Shown one piece after another: positions 31,776 through 42,435 of a stretch of DNA of 64,000 nucleotides. Source of the DNA: Microbacterium helvum (GTDB lineage: Bacteria > Actinomycetota > Actinomycetes > Actinomycetales > Microbacteriaceae); NCBI RefSeq assembly GCF_014779795.1, contig NZ_JACXZS010000002.1, positions 124,001-188,000 of the forward strand, in the 5' to 3' direction. How positions within the stretch are numbered: position 1 is the stretch's first letter; each line of letters begins with the position of its first letter. The position numbers and the translations under genes are program-made. Under the pieces are notes generated by a model. That model searched no databases, was not told the origin of the DNA, and saw only the letters and a list, made by a program, of their open reading frames with translations.

Positions 31776-33200
31776 GTGACGATGACTGATGTGCTGATCG
31801 ATCGCCCTGAGCTCGAAGGGCTGGGTGTCTACGAGTTCGGCTGGCACGATCCCGATGCCGCCGGCGCGAGCGCCAAGCGAGGCCTGAGCGACGCGGTCGT
31901 CCGCGACATCTCGGCGCTCAAGGCAGAGCCGGAATGGATGCTGAAGACGCGGCTCAAGGGCCTGCAGCTGTTCGACCGCAAGCCGATGCCGACGTGGGGC
32001 GCCGACCTCAGCGAGATCGACTTCGAGAACATCAAGTACTTCGTGCGCTCGACCGAGAAGCAGGCGCAGTCGTGGGAGGACCTTCCCGAAGACATCCGCA
32101 ACACGTACGAGAAGCTCGGCATCCCCGAGGCGGAGCGTCAGCGCCTCGTCGCCGGTGTCGCCGCGCAATACGAGTCCGAGGTGGTCTACCACCAGATCAA
32201 CGAGCAGCTCGAAGCGCAGGGTGTCATCTTCATGGACACCGACACCGCGCTGCGCGAGCACCCGGAGTTCTTCGAGGAGTACTTCGGCACCGTGATCCCC
32301 GCCGGCGACAACAAGTTCGCGGCGCTCAACACGGCCGTCTGGTCGGGCGGCTCGTTCGTCTACGTGCCGCCGGGCGTGCACGTCGAGATCCCGCTGCAGG
32401 CCTACTTCCGCATCAACACCGAGAACATGGGCCAGTTCGAGCGGACGCTGATCATCGCCGACGAGGGCTCGTACGTCCATTACATCGAGGGCTGCACCGC
32501 GCCCATCTACAAGTCGGACTCGCTGCACTCGGCCGTCGTCGAGATCATCGTGAAGAAGAACGCCCGCGTGCGCTACACGACGATCCAGAACTGGTCGAAC
32601 AACGTCTACAACCTGGTCACCAAGCGCGCCGTGGCGCATGAGGGCGCGACCATGGAGTGGATCGACGGCAACATCGGCTCGAAGGTGACGATGAAGTACC
32701 CGTCGATCTTCCTGATGGGCGAGCACGCCAAGGGCGAGACGCTCTCGGTCGCCTTCGCCGGTCCCGGGCAGCACCAGGACGCCGGCGCCAAGATGATCCA
32801 CATGGCGCCGTACACGCAGTCCTCGATCGTCTCGAAGTCGATCGCGCGCGGCGGCGGCCGCGCCGGCTACCGCGGCGAGGTCCGGGTCGACGCCAACGCC
32901 CACCACTCCGCGAACACCGTCCGCTGCGACGCGCTGCTGGTCGACACGATCTCGCGCTCCGACACGTATCCGGCGATCGACATCCGCGTCGACGACGTGC
33001 AGCTCGGCCACGAGGCCACGGTCTCGAAGGTCAGCGAAGAGCAGCTGTTCTACCTGATGAGCCGCGGTCTTCCCGAAGACGAGGCCATGGCCATGATCGT
33101 GCGCGGCTTCATCGAGCCGATCGCCCGCGAGCTGCCCATGGAGTACGCGCTCGAACTCAACAAGCTCATCGAGATGGGCATGGAAGGATCCGTCGGCTAG
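31776..33200 (+). CDS. sufB: Fe-S cluster assembly scaffold SufB
   Basis: 474 residues from GTG 31776, five bases after GGAGG; ATG 31782 is equally plausible and only two codons shorter. Conserved blocks include [33 protein letters not shown] and [15 protein letters not shown]. SufB is the scaffold subunit of the SufBC2D complex on which iron-sulfur clusters are built. sufD starts directly after the stop. Confidence 0.97.
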   Translation: MTMTDVLIDRPELEGLGVYEFGWHDPDAAGASAKRGLSDAVVRDISALKAEPEWMLKTRLKGLQLFDRKPMPTWGADLSEIDFENIKYFVRSTEKQAQSWEDLPEDIRNTYEKLGIPEAERQRLVAGVAAQYESEVVYHQINEQLEAQGVIFMDTDTALREHPEFFEEYFGTVIPAGDNKFAALNTAVWSGGSFVYVPPGVHVEIPLQAYFRINTENMGQFERTLIIADEGSYVHYIEGCTAPIYKSDSLHSAVVEIIVKKNARVRYTTIQNWSNNVYNLVTKRAVAHEGATMEWIDGNIGSKVTMKYPSIFLMGEHAKGETLSVAFAGPGQHQDAGAKMIHMAPYTQSSIVSKSIARGGGRAGYRGEVRVDANAHHSANTVRCDALLVDTISRSDTYPAIDIRVDDVQLGHEATVSKVSEEQLFYLMSRGLPEDEAMAMIVRGFIEPIARELPMEYALELNKLIEMGMEGSVG

Positions 33201-34388
33201 ATGAGCCCCACCACTGAGGCCCCCACCGTCCCCGGCGCGAAGGGCCACACCGATGGCGCCGGTGCATTCGTGCCGGTTCAGACGCGCTCCGAGCGCTTCC
33301 GCTCCACCGACCCCGCCGCCTTCGAGGCGCCCACGGGTCGCGAGGTCAACTGGAAGCACACGCCCGTCCAGCGCCTGCAGCGCCTGTTCGCGGATGCCGC
33401 CGGCGACGCCGGCGCCGTCTCGCTGAGCGTCACCGGGCCGGTCGCGGCCGCCGGCCTCACGGTCGGCCAGGCGCCGCGCGGCGAGGCGTTCGTGCCCGAG
33501 GACCTGCCCGCCGCCGTGGCGTGGACGCGGTCCGCAGAGGCGCTGTACGTCTCCATCCCGGCCGAGGCCGAGCTCGACGAGCCCGTCGTGATCGAGGCCG
33601 TCGGCGGGGGAGCGGATCTCGTCGCCCACGCGCATGTCGTGGTCGAGGCATCCCGTCACAGCCGCGCGACCGTCGTCCTTCGTCACACCGGCAGCGCGCA
33701 GTTCGCGCAGAACGTCGAGGTCATCGTCCGCGAAGGCGCGCACCTCGAACTCGTGACGGTGCAGCGCTGGGACGACGACGCCGTGCACGCGGCGTCGCAC
33801 CAGGCCCGCGTGGACCGCGACGCGAGCCTGCGTCACGTCGTCGTCAGCTTCGGCGGCGGCGTCGTGCGCGTCAACCCCAGCGTCGAGCTCGCCGGCACCG
33901 GATCGCGTGCCGAGCTGTACGGCCTCAGCTACTCCGACTCGGGGCAGCACCTCGAGAGCCAGGTGTATCTGCACCACAAGGGCGCCGAGACCACCGGCGA
34001 CGTGCTCTACAAGAGCGCGCTGCAGGGTGCGGCCGCCCGCACCGTCTGGATCGGCGACGTCCTCATCGGACCGGATGCCGTCGCGACGGACTCGTACGAG
34101 GCGAACCGCAACCTCGTGCTGACCGAGGGCGCACGCGCCGAGTCGATCCCGAACCTCGAGATCGAGACGGGCGACATCCGCGGCGCCGGTCACGCGAGCG
34201 CCACCGGTCGCTTCGACGACGAGCAGCTGTTCTACCTGCAGGCGCGCGGCATCCCCGAGCCCGAGGCCCGACGCCTCGTCGTCCTCGGCTTCCTCGCCGA
34301 GATCGTGCAGAAGATCGGCGTCGCCGACCTGGAGTCCGAGCTGTTCGCCGCCATCGAAGAAGAACTCGCCAAGGAGGACCTGGCATGA
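33201..34388 (+). CDS. sufD: Fe-S cluster assembly protein SufD
   Basis: 395 residues, ATG immediately after the sufB stop. It shares the SufB/SufD beta-helix core (DVLYKSALQGAAARTVWIGDV, GHASATGRFDDEQLFYLQARGIPE). It pairs with SufB and SufC and is implicated in iron acquisition for cluster assembly. Its stop overlaps the ferredoxin start (ATGA). Confidence 0.96.
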   Translation: MSPTTEAPTVPGAKGHTDGAGAFVPVQTRSERFRSTDPAAFEAPTGREVNWKHTPVQRLQRLFADAAGDAGAVSLSVTGPVAAAGLTVGQAPRGEAFVPEDLPAAVAWTRSAEALYVSIPAEAELDEPVVIEAVGGGADLVAHAHVVVEASRHSRATVVLRHTGSAQFAQNVEVIVREGAHLELVTVQRWDDDAVHAASHQARVDRDASLRHVVVSFGGGVVRVNPSVELAGTGSRAELYGLSYSDSGQHLESQVYLHHKGAETTGDVLYKSALQGAAARTVWIGDVLIGPDAVATDSYEANRNLVLTEGARAESIPNLEIETGDIRGAGHASATGRFDDEQLFYLQARGIPEPEARRLVVLGFLAEIVQKIGVADLESELFAAIEEELAKEDLA

Positions 34389-34714
34389 CCGCTCAGCGCG
34401 CGTGCGCTCTCAGCGACCTCGTGCAGGACGAGGCCCGACGTGTCGAGATCGACGGCGTCGCGATGGCGGTCGTCCTCGACTCCAACGGCGAGGTGCACGC
34501 GATCGGCGACACCTGCACCCACGGCGACATCTCGCTGTCCGAGGGCTTCGTCGACGGAGAATCGCTCGAGTGCTGGGCCCACGGCTCGGCCTTCTCGCTG
34601 CGCACCGGCAAGCCCCTCAACCTCCCCGCGTACGAGCCGGTCCCGGTGTTCGCGGTCACTGTCGACGGGGATGACGTGCTCATCGACCCGTCCGTCAAGC
34701 TCGAAGTGAACTGA
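34385..34714 (+). CDS. Rieske-type [2Fe-2S] protein in the suf operon
   Basis: 109 residues from ATG 34385, overlapping the sufD stop. The Rieske ligands are clear: C-x-H in CTHGDISLSEG and C-x2-H in CWAHGSAF. It resembles ferredoxin components of ring-hydroxylating dioxygenases, but no oxygenase gene is nearby. Its position between sufD and sufC is common in actinobacterial suf operons. It may carry electrons for, or receive clusters from, the assembly complex; this role is inferred. Confidence 0.93.
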   Translation: MTAQRACALSDLVQDEARRVEIDGVAMAVVLDSNGEVHAIGDTCTHGDISLSEGFVDGESLECWAHGSAFSLRTGKPLNLPAYEPVPVFAVTVDGDDVLIDPSVKLEVN

Positions 34715-34729
34715 AGAAGGTAACGAAGA

Positions 34730-35524
<795 letters not shown>

Positions 35525-35534
35525 GATCGCTCTT

Positions 35535-35864
35535 ATGACGGCCACTCTCACGCCCGAGAAGTACGACGAGGTCACCGAGGCCCTCAAAGACGTGATGGAC
35601 CCCGAGCTGGGGATCAACGTCGTCGACCTCGGCCTCATCTACGATCTCGCGTGGGACGACGAGAACGACGCGCTGGTCATCCATATGACGCTCACCTCGG
35701 CGGGCTGCCCGCTCACCGACGTGCTCGAAGAGCAGACGGCGCAGGCGCTCGACGACATCGTGGAGCGGTTCCGCATCAACTGGGTGTGGATGCCGCCGTG
35801 GGGTCCCGAGCGGATCACCGACGACGGGCGCGACATGATGCGCGCCCTCGGCTTCGCGATCTGA
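35535..35864 (+). CDS. sufT: SufT-like metal-sulfur cluster assembly protein (DUF59/MIP18)
   Basis: 109 residues. MIP18-family landmarks are VMDPELGINVVDLGLIYDLAW and LTSAGCPLTDVLEEQ, the latter carrying the conserved cysteine. Such proteins help deliver or mature iron-sulfur clusters and often sit at the end of suf operons. It starts ten bases after sufC and may also be read from its own overlapping promoter. No sufS or sufU follows. Confidence 0.92.
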   Translation: MTATLTPEKYDEVTEALKDVMDPELGINVVDLGLIYDLAWDDENDALVIHMTLTSAGCPLTDVLEEQTAQALDDIVERFRINWVWMPPWGPERITDDGRDMMRALGFAI

Positions 35865-35918
35865 CCCGTCCGGGTTTCGGCGGGTGACGTCGGGGAGTCC
35901 CGGTGTCGCGGCGCTCGG

Positions 35919-35924
35919 TAGGCT
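35919..35924 (+). promoter_or_regulatory. -10 box TAGGCT of the leaderless MalY/PatB gene
   Basis: TAGGCT ends six bases before GTG 35931. Confidence 0.7.
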
Positions 35925-35930
35925 CGTGGG

Positions 35931-37094
35931 GTGAGCGTCACCACCCCCCTGCAGGCTCTGTCCGTCGACCAGCTGCGTCAGCGCAGCAGCACGAAGTGGC
36001 GCACGTACCCGGAGGACGTCCTGCCGCTGTTCGTCGCCGAGACGGACTTCGCACCCGCTCCGGCGGTCACCGCGACGCTGCTGCAGGCGGTGCAGCTGGG
36101 CGACACCGGTTACACGCCGCCGGACCCCGGCATCCGCGACGCGTTCGCCGAATTCGCGCAGCGCCGCTTCGGCTGGACCGTCGACCCCGCCCGGGTCCGA
36201 ACGACCTGCGACGTGATGATGGGCGTCGTCGAACTCCTGCGGCAGGTCACCGCACCCGGCGATCGGGTGATCGTCACCCCGCCGGTGTACCCGCCGTTCT
36301 ACGACTGCGTGCCTGAGGCGGGCGCCGTGATCGAACGCGTGCCGCTCGTCGACACCGGCGACGCGTGGCAGCTCGACCTGGACGGCATCGACGCGGCGCT
36401 GGCCGCCGGCGCTCGCGCCGTGCTGCTGTGCAACCCGCACAACCCGACGGGAACGGCCCACTCGCGAGAGAGCCTCGCGGCTCTCGCCGCCCTCGCCGAG
36501 AAGCACGGTGCGGTGGTTGTCAGCGACGAGATCCACTCCCCGCTCGTGAACCGCGGGGCCGTGTTCACGCCGTTCCTGGACGCGTCGCCCGCGGCGGCGC
36601 GGGTCGGGTACGCGGTGACGAGCGCCAGCAAGGCGTTCAACCTCGCCGGCCTCAAGTGCGCCCTCATGGTCACCGCCGACGACGCCACCACCGCGGTGGT
36701 GAACGCACTGCCCGCCGAGGTGGAGTGGCGCACCGGACTGTTCGGCGCCCTCGCCGGCGTCGCCGCGTTCTCGGCCGAGAGCGACGAGTGGCTCGAGGCG
36801 CAGCTGGAGACGCTCGACGTGAACCGCGTGCTGCTGGCCGAACTGCTCGCGGAGCACGTGCCGGCGGCCCGCTATCGGATCCCGGATGCCGGCTTCCTGG
36901 CCTGGATCGACCTCACGGACCTCGGCTGGGGCGACAACCCCGCGTCCAAGATCCTGCGCGAGGCGAAGGTCGCGCTGCACTTCGGTCCGCACTTCGGCGC
37001 CGAAGGCAAGGGACATGTGCGCCTGAACTTCGGCTGCTCTCCTGAGGTGCTGCGCGAGGCGGTGGAGCGCATCGGCGCGCTCGCGCGCTCGTGA
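35931..37094 (+). CDS. MalY/PatB-type PLP-dependent C-S lyase (aminotransferase fold)
   Basis: 387 residues from leaderless GTG 35931. Fold-type I PLP enzyme: LCNPHNPTGTAHSRE, SDEIHSPLV, and the cofactor lysine in TSASKAFNLAGLK. The match to MalY/PatB cystathionine beta-lyases is better than to ordinary aminotransferases. It would cleave cystathionine or cysteine S-conjugates to a thiol, pyruvate and ammonia. Its place behind suf is suggestive of sulfur metabolism, but it has its own promoter. The stop overlaps the MFS gene start (GTGA). Confidence 0.88.
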   Translation: MSVTTPLQALSVDQLRQRSSTKWRTYPEDVLPLFVAETDFAPAPAVTATLLQAVQLGDTGYTPPDPGIRDAFAEFAQRRFGWTVDPARVRTTCDVMMGVVELLRQVTAPGDRVIVTPPVYPPFYDCVPEAGAVIERVPLVDTGDAWQLDLDGIDAALAAGARAVLLCNPHNPTGTAHSRESLAALAALAEKHGAVVVSDEIHSPLVNRGAVFTPFLDASPAAARVGYAVTSASKAFNLAGLKCALMVTADDATTAVVNALPAEVEWRTGLFGALAGVAAFSAESDEWLEAQLETLDVNRVLLAELLAEHVPAARYRIPDAGFLAWIDLTDLGWGDNPASKILREAKVALHFGPHFGAEGKGHVRLNFGCSPEVLREAVERIGALARS

Positions 37095-38449
37095 GCGTCG
37101 GCACCGACACCGGCATCTGGAGCGCGCGCTACGTCTGGGTGACGATCGGCGCGATCGCGCTGATCTTCCTCGCGGCGATGCAGTCCCTCGCGGTCACCAC
37201 CGTGATGCCCGTCGTGAGCGCCGACCTGAACGGCGACCGCCTGTATGCCGTGGCGTTCGCGGGCACGCTCGCCACGAGCGTCATCGGCATGGTGGTCGTC
37301 GGGGCATGGTGCGATCGCGGCGGTGTGCTCGCGCCGCTGTCGACCGCGGTGGCGCTGTTCGTCGTCGGCCTGGTGATCGCCGGCCTCGCGCTGACGATGC
37401 CCGTGCTCGTCGCCGGCCGGCTCGTGCAAGGACTCGGCACGGGCGGGCAGACCGTCGCGCTGTACGTGGTCGTCGCCCGCGTGTACCCCGGCATCCTGCA
37501 CGGACGCGTGTTCGCGGCGTTCTCCGCCGCGTGGGTGGTTCCGTCGCTCATCGGGCCGTTCCTCGCCGGCGCGGTCGCCGAGTTCCTGCACTGGCGCTGG
37601 GTGTTCCTCGGCGTCGCCGGGCTCACGGTGGCGGCCTTCGTCATGGTGGTGTCACGTCTGTACGGACTGCCGCTGCACACTGACCAGCCCGCGACGGGCC
37701 GGATCGCGCCCCGCGTGGCCTGTGCCGTGGCCGTGGCCGTCGGCGCCCTCGGGCTGAGTCTGGCGGGAGAGCTCGGGGCATGGTCGTGGGCGGCGGTGGC
37801 GGCATCCATTCTCCTCATCGGGCTGGCGGCACGACCGCTGCTGCCGCGCGGCACGCTGCGTGCGGGGCGCGGGCTGCCGAGCGTCGTGCTGATGCGCGGG
37901 CTCATCGCGGGCGCCCTGTTCGGCGCCGAGATCTACGTGCCCTACCTGCTCATCGCCGAGGACGGCTTCTCGCCGACGTTCGCGGGGCTCGGACTGACCG
38001 CGGCCGCCCTCGCGTGGGCGGTCGCCGCGGATGTGCAGGGCCGTTTCGGCGACCGCATCGGCAATACGCGCATCACGCTGGTGGGCACGGCGCTGCTCGT
38101 CGCCGCGCTCGGGTTCGCGCTGGTGACGGCGCTGCTCGGGCTGCACCCGGCGGTGCTGATCGCCGGCTGGGGGCTCGCGGGCGCCGGGATGGGCCTCATG
38201 TACCCGCGGCTCACGGTGCTGACCCTCGCGTACTCGACGCCGCAGAATCAGGGGTTCAACTCGTCCGCGCTGTCGATCTCGGACTCGGTAGGGTCGGCGT
38301 CGTCGATCGCCGTCATGGGGCTGGTGTTCACCGCGTTCGCGGGCACGGGCGCGGGATTCCCGGCCGTGTTCGCGATCGCCGCGCTGCTGGCGCTCGGCGC
38401 GCTCGTGCCCGGACTGCGGCTGGGACATGCGCACGAGGCGGGGCGGTAG
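37091..38449 (+). CDS. MFS transporter
   Basis: 452 residues from GTG 37091. Roughly 12-14 hydrophobic helices, a DHA-type start (QSLAVTTVMPVVSADL), and the family motif near residue 74 in AWCDRGGVLAPLS. Likely a proton-driven exporter; the substrate is unknown. It is translationally coupled to the MalY/PatB gene, so export of a sulfur-containing product is possible but not shown. It ends before a dispersed repeat and a shared hairpin. Confidence 0.9.
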   Translation: MSVGTDTGIWSARYVWVTIGAIALIFLAAMQSLAVTTVMPVVSADLNGDRLYAVAFAGTLATSVIGMVVVGAWCDRGGVLAPLSTAVALFVVGLVIAGLALTMPVLVAGRLVQGLGTGGQTVALYVVVARVYPGILHGRVFAAFSAAWVVPSLIGPFLAGAVAEFLHWRWVFLGVAGLTVAAFVMVVSRLYGLPLHTDQPATGRIAPRVACAVAVAVGALGLSLAGELGAWSWAAVAASILLIGLAARPLLPRGTLRAGRGLPSVVLMRGLIAGALFGAEIYVPYLLIAEDGFSPTFAGLGLTAAALAWAVAADVQGRFGDRIGNTRITLVGTALLVAALGFALVTALLGLHPAVLIAGWGLAGAGMGLMYPRLTVLTLAYSTPQNQGFNSSALSISDSVGSASSIAVMGLVFTAFAGTGAGFPAVFAIAALLALGALVPGLRLGHAHEAGR

Positions 38450-38492
38450 GAGGGTATGGGCGTAGGCGGGGCGCCGTGAGCCGGGGAGCGAG

Positions 38493-38518
38493 GTTTCGAC
38501 TCGCTTCGCTCGCTCAAC
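38493..38518. repeat. Third copy of the GTTTCG...GCTCAAC dispersed repeat arm
   Basis: These 26 bases match the right arm at 29949-29974 with two differences. The copy sits just before a hairpin, again in a convergent gap. Confidence 0.7.
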
Positions 38519-38519
38519 C

Positions 38520-38572
38520 TTGAGTCGGGCCGCATCAACGCTCCTTCGTCGCATTGATCCGGCCCGACTCAA
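38520..38572. terminator. Large hairpin between convergent MFS and siderophore operons
   Basis: A perfect 13-bp outer stem (38520-38532 with 38560-38572) continues after a mismatch into a 5-bp inner stem (38534-38538 with 38554-38558). The right arm covers the stop codon of the leftward gene. Confidence 0.7.
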
Positions 38573-39477
38573 TTCTCCGCGCGGCCGAGCCTCCAGTAGC
38601 CCATGAACGCCACGGCGCGGCGATCGACGCCGCGCTCCGAGACCAGGTGGCGGCGCAGCGCCTTGATGGCGCCCGCTTCGCCGGCGAGCCACGCGTAGAG
38701 GCGTGCGCTCTTGAGCGCCGCCCCGCCCTTCGCGGTGCGCGGCACCTCCCACAGGATGTCGGTGTCGATGTCGACCTCTTCGACGTCGGCACCGGCGCCG
38801 GCAGGGGCGAGGCCGGCGGCCGCGTCGGCCACCGCCCCCATCAGATGTGCGTGGCGGTCGCCATGGCCGCGCGCGCCGATGCGGTACTCGAAACCGGGAT
38901 GCCGCGGCAGGTACGCCGCGTCGTCCGTGTGCGGCAGCTCCACCGCGACCACTCCGCGGGCCTCGCGCGGCAGCTGCTCCAGGATCGCGGCGATCGCCGG
39001 TGCGGCGGTCTCGTCGCCGGCCAGCAGGATCGCGTCGACCTGCGCCGGCGGCACGAAGTCGATGCCGAAGCTGACGCCCTCGTGCGCGGTGGTGGGGGCG
39101 TAGATCAGCACCTCGTCGCCGACCTGCGCGCGGTCGATCCAGTCCGAGGCGGGGCCGAGCACGTCGTGCGACACCATGTCGACGTCGACCTCGCTGACGT
39201 CGTTGCGGACGTAGCGCGTGGTGTAGGTGCGGAAGGGCAGCCGCCGATCCTCTGGCAGCTCGCGCCACTGCGTGTACCAGTCGTCGCCGAGCGGCATCGC
39301 GTCCAGACCGAGCGTGCGCGTGGGGAAGACGATCTTGATCCGCTGATCGAGCCCGGGATCGCCGTAGTCGGCGAGATCGTCGCCCGCGAACGTGAAGCGG
39401 CGGAAGCTCGGCGTCACGTCGGCGATCGACGCGACCGTTGCGCGGAAGAAGCGGTTCGTCGGGCGGGCGTCGGTCAT
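38569..39477 (-). CDS. Siderophore-interacting protein (FAD-linked ferric-siderophore reductase)
   Basis: 302 residues from ATG 39477, overlapping the ATPase stop (ATGA). The FAD-binding motif PFRTYTTRYVR and the C-terminal NAD(P)H-binding start LLAGDETAAPAIAAIL identify the SIP family. It reduces imported ferric siderophores in the cytoplasm to release iron. It is the last gene of the operon; its stop lies inside the hairpin shared with the MFS gene. Confidence 0.94.
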   Translation of the reverse strand: MTDARPTNRFFRATVASIADVTPSFRRFTFAGDDLADYGDPGLDQRIKIVFPTRTLGLDAMPLGDDWYTQWRELPEDRRLPFRTYTTRYVRNDVSEVDVDMVSHDVLGPASDWIDRAQVGDEVLIYAPTTAHEGVSFGIDFVPPAQVDAILLAGDETAAPAIAAILEQLPREARGVVAVELPHTDDAAYLPRHPGFEYRIGARGHGDRHAHLMGAVADAAAGLAPAGAGADVEEVDIDTDILWEVPRTAKGGAALKSARLYAWLAGEAGAIKALRRHLVSERGVDRRAVAFMGYWRLGRAEN

Positions 39478-40328
39478 CGGAGGTCTCCTGTGGGGTCGGG
39501 TGCGTGGAGCGCGGCCGCGTCGACGTCTGCGCGCGAGTGATGCCGGCCGCGGGGGAGCACCAGGGGCGCGCCCGAGACCGGGTCGGCGATCACCAGCGAG
39601 TCGAGGTCGAACACCTCGCGCACGAGTTCGCTCGTCACGACCTCGGCGGGCGCCCCGTCGGCGACGAGCCGGCCCTGGCACAGCGCGAACAGATGGTCGG
39701 CGTAGCGGGCCGCGAGGTTGATGTCGTGCAGCACCATGACGATCGTGGTGCCGCGCGTCGCGTTCAGGTCGGCGAGCAGATCGAGCACATCGATCTGATG
39801 CGAGACGTCGAGGAAGGTCGTCGGCTCGTCGAGCAGCAGCACATCGGTCTGCTGCGCCAGCGCCATCGCGATCCACACGCGCTGGCGCTGCCCGCCCGAG
39901 AGCTCGTCGACGGCGCGATCGGCGAGATCGAGGACGCCGGTCGCGGCGAGCGCTTCGGCCACCGCCCGGTCGTCCGCGGTGGTCCACGAGCGGAAGAGCT
40001 TCTGATGAGGATGCCGGCCCCGGCCGACCAGGTCGGCCACGGCGATCCCCTCCGGGGCGACGGGCTGCTGCGGGAGCAGGCCCAGGGTGCGGGCCAGCTC
40101 TTTCGTGGGGATCTGATCGATGCGCTTGCCGTCGAGCAGGACCGCGCCCTGCTGCGCCGGCAGCAGCCGCGAGATCGTCTTCAGGAGCGTCGACTTGCCG
40201 CACGCGTTGGCCCCCACGATGACGCTGATGCGTCCCACCGGGACCTGCAGGTCGATGCCGTCGACGACCCTGCGCCCGCCGTAGCCGGCGACCAGGCTCT
40301 CGGTCCGGATGGCGTGGTGTGCGGTCAT
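39474..40328 (-). CDS. Iron-siderophore ABC transporter ATPase
   Basis: 284 residues from ATG 40328. Walker A GANACGKSTLLKTISR, signature LSGGQRQRVWIAMALAQ, Walker B DVLLLDEPTTFLDVSH, and switch histidine in VMVLHDINLAARYAD. This matches the FecE/FepC ATPases. It overlaps the upstream permease and downstream reductase genes by four bases each. Confidence 0.95.
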   Translation of the reverse strand: MTAHHAIRTESLVAGYGGRRVVDGIDLQVPVGRISVIVGANACGKSTLLKTISRLLPAQQGAVLLDGKRIDQIPTKELARTLGLLPQQPVAPEGIAVADLVGRGRHPHQKLFRSWTTADDRAVAEALAATGVLDLADRAVDELSGGQRQRVWIAMALAQQTDVLLLDEPTTFLDVSHQIDVLDLLADLNATRGTTIVMVLHDINLAARYADHLFALCQGRLVADGAPAEVVTSELVREVFDLDSLVIADPVSGAPLVLPRGRHHSRADVDAAALHAPDPTGDLR

Positions 40329-41380
40329 GACGATCCTCCGCGGCGGCTGGTTCGGACGAGCAGGTAGATGAGGTACGGCGCGCCGAGGATGCCGGTGATG
40401 ACGCCCACGGGGAACTTCGTGTCGAAGGCGAACTGGCCGAGCAGGTCCGCGGCCAGCACGAGGACCGCGCCGGTCAGCGCCGCCGGCAGGATGACGGACG
40501 TGCCGGGGCCGACGATGCGCGCCGCGATCGGGCCGGCCAGGAACGCGACGAATGCGATCGGGCCCGTCGTCGCCGTGGCGAAGCACGCGAGCGCGACCGC
40601 GGCGACGATGAGCACGACCCGGGTCCGGTCCACCCGCACGCCGAGCGCTGTCGCCGAGGCGTCGCCGAGTTCGAGCGCGCCGAGGTCGCGCCCCCGGAGC
40701 AGGACGACCGGCACGAGGACCGCGACGGCGATCGCGAGCGGCGGCACGTCCTCCATGCGCGAGCCGTTGAGGCTGCCGGTCATCCAGCGAGTGGCGACGG
40801 CGAGGTCCCACACCGCGGCGCGCAGCAGCAGGAACGCCACGACCGCGTCGAGCATGGCGCCCACCCCGATGCCGATGAGGATGAGCCGGCCGCCGGTGGC
40901 GTCGCCGCCGCGCGCGGTGAGATAGATCACCGCCGCTGTGCCGACGCCGGCGACCAGGGCGAGGGCCATGGTCGCTCCGCTGCCCCAATGCAGGACCACG
41001 AGCGCGAAGACCGACGCCGCGCTGGCTCCCGCGGTGATGCCGATCACGTCGGGGCTCGCGAGCGGGTTGCGCAGCATCGTCTGGAAGGTGGCACCGGCCA
41101 CACCGAACGCGATGCCGGCGAGCACCCCGGTCAGCGCGCGGGGGAGGCGCAGCGTGCCCACCGTGAACGACGCGCCCGGCACCTTCTGGCCGGTCAGCAC
41201 CGCGAGCACGTCCGACAGCGGGTAGACGGTGTTGCCGAGCATGAGCATCGCGCCGAACAAGGCGACGAGCACGACGGCCATGGTCCACAGCGCGATGACC
41301 CTGCGCCGACGGCGGCGCAGCCGGCCGCTGCGGACCTGATCGAGGTGCGCGTCGGTGACGTGCGAGAGCACCGTGGTCAT
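40325..41380 (-). CDS. Iron-siderophore ABC permease 2 (FecCD family)
   Basis: 351 residues from ATG 41380, sharing one base with the preceding permease stop. The N terminus is very basic ([10 protein letters not shown]). FecCD features GTLRLPRALTGVLAGIAFGV, MLRNPLASPDVIGITAGAS and GPIAFVAFLAGPIAARIVG occur among about nine helices. It forms the membrane channel with permease 1. Confidence 0.94.
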   Translation of the reverse strand: MTTVLSHVTDAHLDQVRSGRLRRRRRRVIALWTMAVVLVALFGAMLMLGNTVYPLSDVLAVLTGQKVPGASFTVGTLRLPRALTGVLAGIAFGVAGATFQTMLRNPLASPDVIGITAGASAASVFALVVLHWGSGATMALALVAGVGTAAVIYLTARGGDATGGRLILIGIGVGAMLDAVVAFLLLRAAVWDLAVATRWMTGSLNGSRMEDVPPLAIAVAVLVPVVLLRGRDLGALELGDASATALGVRVDRTRVVLIVAAVALACFATATTGPIAFVAFLAGPIAARIVGPGTSVILPAALTGAVLVLAADLLGQFAFDTKFPVGVITGILGAPYLIYLLVRTSRRGGSS

Positions 41381-42435
41381 CACATCCCCCTCAGTCGCGT
41401 GCGGCGGGCGATCGCGATGAGCACCGGTGCCCCGAGGAACGCGGTGATGATCCCGGCCTCGACCTCGCCGGGTGCGCCGATGACGCGCCCGATGGTGTCG
41501 GAGAGCGTGAGCAGGACGGCCCCGCCCAGAGCGGACAGCGGCAGCAGCCACCGCTGATCGGAGCCGACGAGAAGTCGCACGGCATGGGGGACCATGAGAC
41601 CGACGAAGCCGATGGGCCCCGCGACGGCGGTGACGGCGGCGCAGAGGGTGACGCCCGCGACGGCGGCGACGAGGCGGATCCGTCCGACGTGGACGCCGAG
41701 GCCGACGGCGACGTCGTCGCCGAGCGCGAGCGCGTTGAGCGACGTGGCGCACAGGAGCGCGATGACGACGCCCACGGCGATCACGGGCACGACGATGCCC
41801 ATGGTCTCCCAGTCGGCGCGGCCCACGTTTCCGATCTGCCAGTAGCGGAACTCGTCCATGACCGCCTGGCGGGGGAGCAGGATCGCCGCCACGAGCGACG
41901 ACAGCGCGGCCGTGGTCGCCGCGCCGGCGAGCGCGAGCTTGATGGGGGTGGTGCCGCCGGGGCCGACGGAACCCACGAAGTAGACGAAGAAGGCGGTGAC
42001 GAATGCGCCGACGAGTGCGAGCCCGAGGTAGCCCAGCGCACTGGAGGTGCCGAGGAACGCGATGCCGATGACGACGGCGAGCGCGGCGCCGGTGTTCACG
42101 CCGAGGATGCCCGGATCTGCCAGCGGGTTGCGGGTGATCGCCTGCATGAGCGCACCCGCGAGGGCGAGCGCGGCGCCGGCGAGCAGCGCCAGGACCGTGC
42201 GCGGCACGCGGCTCTGCACCGCGATGGCGCCGATGTCGGCGGCCGTCTCGCCGCGCAGCCACGACGCGATGCCGTCGACGATCTGCGCGACCGACACGGG
42301 GCGCGACCCGAACGACAGCGACACCACGACCGCCAGGACGACGGCGACGATCGCGACGACGAGCACGGCCACGCGACGCCGCGCGCCCACCGGACGGGTG
42401 GACGCGCGGCGCGGCGCGATCAGGGTGTCGGTCAC
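41380..42435 (-). CDS. Iron-siderophore ABC permease 1 (FecCD family)
   Basis: 351 residues from GTG 42435, overlapping the binding-protein stop (GTGA). FecCD landmarks SRVPRTVLALLAGAALALAG, AITRNPLADPGILGVNTGAA and GPIGFVGLMVPHAVRLLVG are present. It is the same length as permease 2 but clearly distinct in sequence, so a heterodimeric channel is expected. Confidence 0.94.
   Translation of the reverse strand: MTDTLIAPRRASTRPVGARRRVAVLVVAIVAVVLAVVVSLSFGSRPVSVAQIVDGIASWLRGETAADIGAIAVQSRVPRTVLALLAGAALALAGALMQAITRNPLADPGILGVNTGAALAVVIGIAFLGTSSALGYLGLALVGAFVTAFFVYFVGSVGPGGTTPIKLALAGAATTAALSSLVAAILLPRQAVMDEFRYWQIGNVGRADWETMGIVVPVIAVGVVIALLCATSLNALALGDDVAVGLGVHVGRIRLVAAVAGVTLCAAVTAVAGPIGFVGLMVPHAVRLLVGSDQRWLLPLSALGGAVLLTLSDTIGRVIGAPGEVEAGIITAFLGAPVLIAIARRTRLRGM

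Noticed and set aside
30576..34193. A leftward frame reaching from ctaA across sufB and sufD
   Set aside because: Only the part up to 31526 is ctaA. The rest is antisense to suf genes and has no family resemblance.
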